From contig NZ_KZ984051.1 of assembly GCF_003569805.1 (NCBI RefSeq), positions 1,343,606-1,407,605 of the forward strand: 64,000 nucleotides of DNA, in the 5' to 3' direction. The notes under the pieces are model-generated. The model saw only the letters and a list, made by a program, of their open reading frames with translations, was not told where the DNA came from and made no database searches. This DNA comes from Microbacterium halotolerans (GTDB lineage Bacteria; Actinomycetota; Actinomycetes; Actinomycetales; Microbacteriaceae). Of the stretch, positions 60,350 to 64,000 are shown in pieces (the stretch's first letter is position 1; every line of letters starts with the position of its first letter). The position numbers and the translations under genes are program-made.

Positions 60350-61885
60350 TCAGCCCTGCGGCGAGGCTGCGCGGCGGGTGCGGCGCTGGCCCCCCTGCCG
60401 CGCGGGCTGCGAGCCGCCGCCGGTCGACGTCGAGTAGGTCGTCGCGGAACGGCTGTTCCCGCCGGAGCGCTGGCCGCCGGAGCCCTGACCGCCGCGTCGG
60501 CGACCGCCCTGACCCGACTCGCCCTGTCCGGCAGTGTCCCTGCCGCGTCCGCCCTGGCCTCCGCGTCCGCCCTGACCTCCGCGACCACCCTGGCCACCGC
60601 GATTCTCGCGCTTGCGGCGCGCATTCGCACCCTGTGAGGTGCCGCCGCCCGAGGCGCCTGGCGCCGGCGGGTTGCCTGCTCCCGGCAGGCCGGCGCCGGG
60701 AGCGACGAACTCCGCCGCGTCGCCGACGAGAGCAGAGACTGCGGGATGTGACGCCGTCACCAGCTGCGGCGTCACCTGAATGTTCGCGCGGCGCAGCAGC
60801 TGCTTGGTGTCCTGCCGCTGGCTCGAGAGCATGATCGTCGCGACGTCGCCCGACGAGCCGGCGCGGGCGGTGCGGCCGGAGCGGTGCAGGTACGCCTTGT
60901 GCTCGGCCGGCGGGTCGACGTGCACGACCAGCTCGATGTCGTCGACGTGCACACCGCGAGCGGCGACGTCGGTCGCCACCAGCACGCGCACCCGGCCGGA
61001 CGAGAAGTCGCTGAGGTTGCGGTCGCGCGCATTCTGCGACAGGTTGCCGTGCAGGTCGACTGCCGGGATGCCCTTCGACGTCAGCTGACGAGCCAGCTTC
61101 TTCGCCTGGTGCTTCGTGCGGGTGAACAGGAGTCGGCGGGCCGTGCCCGACGCGAGCGTGCGCACGATCTCGGTCTTCGCCTCGGTCGACCCCGCTTCGA
61201 ACACATGATGCGTCATCGCGGAGACCGGCGACTCGGCCGAATCGACGGAGTGGTGCACCGGCTCGTTCAGGAAGCGGCGCACCAGCTTGTCGATGCCGTT
61301 GTCGAGCGTGGCGGAGAAGAAAAGTCGCTGACCGCCGCCCGGTGTCTGCGACAGCAGGCGTGTGACGCCGGGGAGGAAGCCGAGGTCGGCCATGTGATCG
61401 GCCTCGTCGAGGACCGTCACGGTGACGCGCTCGAGCGAGACGATCTTCTGCGAGATGAGGTCCTCGAGGCGGCCGGGGCAGGCGACGACGATGTCGGCGC
61501 CGCCGCGCAGCGCGGTCTCCTGCGGGCGCTGCGATACGCCGCCGAAGACTGTCGTGGTCTTCAGGCCGACGGCCTGCGCGAGCGGCTCTACGACGCGTGC
61601 GATCTGGGTGGCGAGCTCGCGCGTCGGCGCGAGGATCAGCCCGGAAGGCATGCCGCCGCGACGAGCGGAGCCCGCCTCGGCGATCCGCGCGACCATCGGG
61701 ATAGCGAACGCAAGGGTCTTGCCCGAGCCTGTTTTGCCTCGGCCGAGCACGTCGCGCCCCGCGAGGGTCGACGGCAGGGTCGCCTCCTGAATCGGGAAGG
61801 CGGTCGGGCGGCCGTCGGCGACGAGGACGTCGACGAGGCGGGAGGGGACGCCGAGATCGGCGAACGTGGGGGAATCTGCTGACAC
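60350..61885 (-). CDS. DEAD-box ATP-dependent RNA helicase with RGG tail
   Basis: About 511 residues. Motif I is GRGKTGSGKT, Ia PTRELA, II VLDEAD, III SAT and VI HRSGRTARAG. The last 80 residues are Gly/Arg/Gln-rich (repeats of GGQGGRG), an RNA-binding tail found in actinobacterial cold-shock helicases. GTG 61885 fits the family start (Q motif follows). The frame is open a further 61 codons upstream; that stretch could be 5' leader or a longer N-terminus. Confidence 0.88.
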   Translation of the reverse strand: MSADSPTFADLGVPSRLVDVLVADGRPTAFPIQEATLPSTLAGRDVLGRGKTGSGKTLAFAIPMVARIAEAGSARRGGMPSGLILAPTRELATQIARVVEPLAQAVGLKTTTVFGGVSQRPQETALRGGADIVVACPGRLEDLISQKIVSLERVTVTVLDEADHMADLGFLPGVTRLLSQTPGGGQRLFFSATLDNGIDKLVRRFLNEPVHHSVDSAESPVSAMTHHVFEAGSTEAKTEIVRTLASGTARRLLFTRTKHQAKKLARQLTSKGIPAVDLHGNLSQNARDRNLSDFSSGRVRVLVATDVAARGVHVDDIELVVHVDPPAEHKAYLHRSGRTARAGSSGDVATIMLSSQRQDTKQLLRRANIQVTPQLVTASHPAVSALVGDAAEFVAPGAGLPGAGNPPAPGASGGGTSQGANARRKRENRGGQGGRGGQGGRGGQGGRGRDTAGQGESGQGGRRRGGQGSGGQRSGGNSRSATTYSTSTGGGSQPARQGGQRRTRRAASPQG

Positions 61886-62136
61886 TGTGGTCTGGTTCTC
61901 TTTCGAACGACCCGCGCGGCGGCGCTCTCGAGCGCGGCGAGGCGGGAGGGGTGGCGAACTCGGCGGATGCCGGATCCGTTCGCCGCGATAGTCGCTGAGC
62001 GTGTAGTACCGCGAATGCGGGTGCTCGATGAAGACGCGACGACGCGCACCGATCGGCGCGCTCCACATACGATACCAGTCGAAGCTGCCGCGGGGCTGTG
62101 CGCACCGCGATATTCGGCCGCGCTACTCTGAAACGC

Positions 62137-63126
62137 ATGAAGAACGCTGAGGATTGGGTTCCTGATGTCCTCGGCGGCGGATACGAGCAGCTCACTCTCC
62201 CGATGGCTCCGGAGGACCCGGACGAGCCGGGCGAGATCGTCGCGACCCTCGTGCGTCGCCGCCCGAGGCGGCGGCTGTTCCGCAGACCGGCTCTGCACGA
62301 CGTCGACGTGCTGTACGTGCACGGCTGGAGCGACTACTTCTTCCAGCGCAGGCTGGGCACGTTCTTCACCGACAGGGGTGCGCACTTCTACGCGCTCGAC
62401 CTGCGCCGCTACGGCCGCAGCCTGCGCGACGGGCAGATGCCCGGCTACATCCGGGATCTGCGCACCTACGACGAGGAGATATCCGCGGCGCTCGCGCACA
62501 TGGGCGGACGGGACGGGCGGAGACTGGTGCTCGTCGGACATTCGACCGGGGGCCTCGTGCTGAGCCTGTGGGCCGCGCGGAACCCGGGCGTCGCGCACTC
62601 GATCATCCTGAACTCGCCGTGGCTCGAGTTCCAGTTCGGCAGGCTCGGACGCGCGGCCATCGCCCCGGCGCTCGACCTCGGGGCGAGGCTCAGGCCGCGC
62701 GAACCGGTCGTGCCCACGATCGACCTCGGCTTCTACTGGCGCGCACAGCAGGAATCCGCGGATGCCGCTGACCCGACGGAACCGAACCCGCATTGGCGTC
62801 CGGCGGAGGCTCCGCCGCCGACGATGGGCTGGCTCGACGCTGTGCTCGATGGGCATCGCGAGGTCGACAAGGGGCTCGACCTGACAGTGCCCGTGTGTGT
62901 GCTGCTGTCCACCCGGAGCGCGATGCCGAACAAGTGGACGGAAGAACTCGCGGCGGCCGATACCGTGCTCGCCGTCGACGAGGTCGCCAAAGCCGCGCTC
63001 AACCTCGGCACCTCGGTGACCATCGAGCGCATCCCGGGCGCGCTGCACGACGTCTTCCTCTCGCGTCCGGAAGCGCGGCGGGAGGCCTACGCACGGCTCG
63101 ACCGCTGGACGCGCGCCTATCTCTGA
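62137..63126 (+). CDS. Alpha/beta hydrolase (serine hydrolase, Hydrolase_4 type)
   Basis: 329 residues, cytoplasmic. The oxyanion motif is YVHGWSD, the nucleophile elbow GHSTGG, and the final His lies in GALHDVFLSR, completing a Ser-Asp-His triad. The family includes monoacylglycerol lipases and lysophospholipases. TACTCT is 7 bases before the ATG at 62137, so it is probably leaderless. It is the only hydrolase of this fold near the men genes, but it is not a convincing menH. Confidence 0.87.
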   Translation: MKNAEDWVPDVLGGGYEQLTLPMAPEDPDEPGEIVATLVRRRPRRRLFRRPALHDVDVLYVHGWSDYFFQRRLGTFFTDRGAHFYALDLRRYGRSLRDGQMPGYIRDLRTYDEEISAALAHMGGRDGRRLVLVGHSTGGLVLSLWAARNPGVAHSIILNSPWLEFQFGRLGRAAIAPALDLGARLRPREPVVPTIDLGFYWRAQQESADAADPTEPNPHWRPAEAPPPTMGWLDAVLDGHREVDKGLDLTVPVCVLLSTRSAMPNKWTEELAAADTVLAVDEVAKAALNLGTSVTIERIPGALHDVFLSRPEARREAYARLDRWTRAYL

Positions 63127-63171
63127 GTGCGACGCATCTGCTGCGAGCAGTTCTCTCATCCGGCCGCGTTG

Positions 63172-63213
63172 ATTTGTTTACAAACGTAAGATACATTACG
63201 TATGTAAACAAAT
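63172..63213. promoter_or_regulatory. Large palindromic TetR operator
   Basis: Eighteen-base arms ATTTGTTTACAAACGTAA (63172-63189) and 63196-63213 pair with one mismatch around a 6-base spacer. The 42-bp AT-rich palindrome ends 15 bases before the TetR start codon and covers the expected promoter. Confidence 0.8.
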
Positions 63214-63228
63214 GGTGGAGGATTTCTG

Positions 63229-63852
63229 ATGGATGCACGCATCGTTCGCACGCGTGAGGCGCTGATCCAGGCGATCGACCAGTCGCTGCGCGGAGACACC
63301 GAGAAGCTGCCCACCATCACGGAGCTGTGCGCGACGGCGGGGATCAGCCGCCCGACGTTCTATCAGCACTTCCGCGATGTTCCGTCGCTGGTGGCGGCCG
63401 CGGGCGTCGACGAGCTGCAGCAGCTGTTCGACGGCGTCTCCCGAGAGCTCCCGCACGGTGAGACGTGGGAGCAGGCGGCTCGCCCCGTCATCCGGGAGCT
63501 GATCCAGCGCTTGTTCGATGCCGGTCCCTACTATCGCCGCGTGCTCGAGGAATCGGACACCCATGCGTTCCAGGAGCGTGTCGTCGAGTACCTCGCTGAG
63601 CGGATGATCGCGTTCACACCACTCGGCGATGCCGCCCGCGCCGGTGCGGACCGCGCGCATCTTGAGCGCACCGCGACCTTTCTCGCGGCCGGGGCGACCT
63701 GGCTCGTCGTCGCGTGGCTCAAGGAGGGTGCGAGCTCGTCGTCCGTTCCCGCCGCCGCAGATGAGGTCTCGCAGCTGCTCGTCACCAGCATCGCCGTTCA
63801 GACGCGCGCCGACCGTGCTGTCGCGGCCACACAGCAAGGAATTCGTCAGTGA
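63229..63852 (+). CDS. TetR-family transcriptional regulator
   Basis: 207 residues. The helix-turn-helix is PTITELCATAGISRPTFYQH followed by FRDVPSLV. GGTGGAGG precedes the ATG. It sits directly downstream of a large palindrome and overlaps a YhgE/Pip-type gene by four bases (GTGA), so it probably represses its own operon. The arrangement parallels the TetR/YhgE/MMPL locus at 31.7-37.5 kb, although here the regulator is in the same operon. Confidence 0.88.
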   Translation: MDARIVRTREALIQAIDQSLRGDTEKLPTITELCATAGISRPTFYQHFRDVPSLVAAAGVDELQQLFDGVSRELPHGETWEQAARPVIRELIQRLFDAGPYYRRVLEESDTHAFQERVVEYLAERMIAFTPLGDAARAGADRAHLERTATFLAAGATWLVVAWLKEGASSSSVPAAADEVSQLLVTSIAVQTRADRAVAATQQGIRQ

Positions 63853-64000
63853 GCGAGAAGCGACCGTGGAAGAAGACCACAGGCGCCGTCATCGTCTTCA
63901 CGGCGTTGGCGTTCGTGCCCCTGATCTACTCGAGCATCTTGACGAACTCGAACATCGACCCGACCGGCCACCTCGACACGGTGCCTGCCGCCGTGGTGAA
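63849..64000 (+). CDS. YhgE/Pip-type membrane protein (3' end missing)
   Basis: The first 50 residues are visible, from GTG 63849. A basic start (MSEKRPWKK) is followed by a helix and LIYSSILTNSNIDPTGHLD, then VPAAVV, the pattern found just after the first helix of YhgE/Pip proteins. It shares the operon with the TetR regulator. The rest lies outside the window. Confidence 0.75.
   Translation, partial: MSEKRPWKKTTGAVIVFTALAFVPLIYSSILTNSNIDPTGHLDTVPAAVV

Noticed and set aside
62137..63126. Assignment of the alpha/beta hydrolase as menH
   Set aside because: Fold and catalytic triad are general; there is no menH-specific motif, and the gene is separated from the men genes by fprA and a helicase.
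1..64000. tRNA, rRNA, insertion sequences, prophage genes or integration sites
   Set aside because: No cloverleaf, rRNA segment, transposase, integrase or phage structural gene was recognised in either strand.

Overview
The window looks like chromosome of a high-GC actinobacterium, most likely Microbacterium or a close relative in the Microbacteriaceae. This is inferred from about 70% GC, a menaquinone (not ubiquinone) pathway, a sortase-anchored surface protein, HtaA and MMPL/YhgE families, and many genes whose start codon lies 6-8 bases after a -10-like hexamer, as in leaderless actinobacterial mRNAs. No rRNA, tRNA, CRISPR array, insertion sequence or prophage was seen. The window begins inside a surface metallophosphoesterase gene and ends inside a YhgE/Pip-type membrane protein gene.

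Layout. (1) 1-1727: end of an LPXTG-anchored phosphoesterase, then a strong bidirectional hairpin. (2) 1791-12544, minus strand: one long carbohydrate operon. In transcription order it encodes a split transketolase (N then C subunit), a zinc alcohol dehydrogenase, a ribose-type ABC importer (ATPase, permease, binding protein), two short-chain dehydrogenases, a TIM-barrel sugar epimerase and an aldehyde dehydrogenase. A MarR regulator diverges from it. (3) 13334-21841: a small HtaA-domain gene, a second MarR paralogue, and a plus-strand operon of a CYP199-like cytochrome P450, a taurine/nitrate-type ABC importer, a PFOR/VanB-type flavin-[2Fe-2S] reductase and a one-chain dihydroxyacetone kinase. 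This reads as an uptake and oxidative demethylation system for an aromatic acid. (4) 21889-24188: a toxin-antitoxin pair and a GH43 glycosidase. (5) 24596-31196: an oligopeptide-type ABC operon ending in a tyrosine-phosphatase-like gene, facing a GntR/UTRA regulator. (6) 31386-37485: a broken gene, then a YhgE protein and an MMPL transporter carrying a degenerate ATPase-like tail, facing a TetR regulator. (7) 37657-60179: the menaquinone pathway in pieces (menC, menB, menE, menA, menD, menF, menG, polyprenyl synthase). Interspersed are two DUF202 genes with a formylglycine-generating enzyme, an F420-type oxidoreductase, a polar amino-acid ABC operon with a GntR/FCD regulator, glycerate kinase, and ferredoxin-NADP reductase fprA. 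(8) 60350-64000: a DEAD-box helicase, an alpha/beta hydrolase, and a second TetR/YhgE pair.

How the parts work together. The men genes plus the polyprenyl synthase supply nearly all steps from chorismate to menaquinone; no confident menH is present. Regions 2 and 3 are back-to-back catabolic units under paralogous MarR regulators. Their intergenic AT-rich sites share a TAG(A/G)-type direct repeat with a 16-base period. Intergenic regions in 37-60 kb carry at least two families of dispersed inverted repeats that are not explained by genes.
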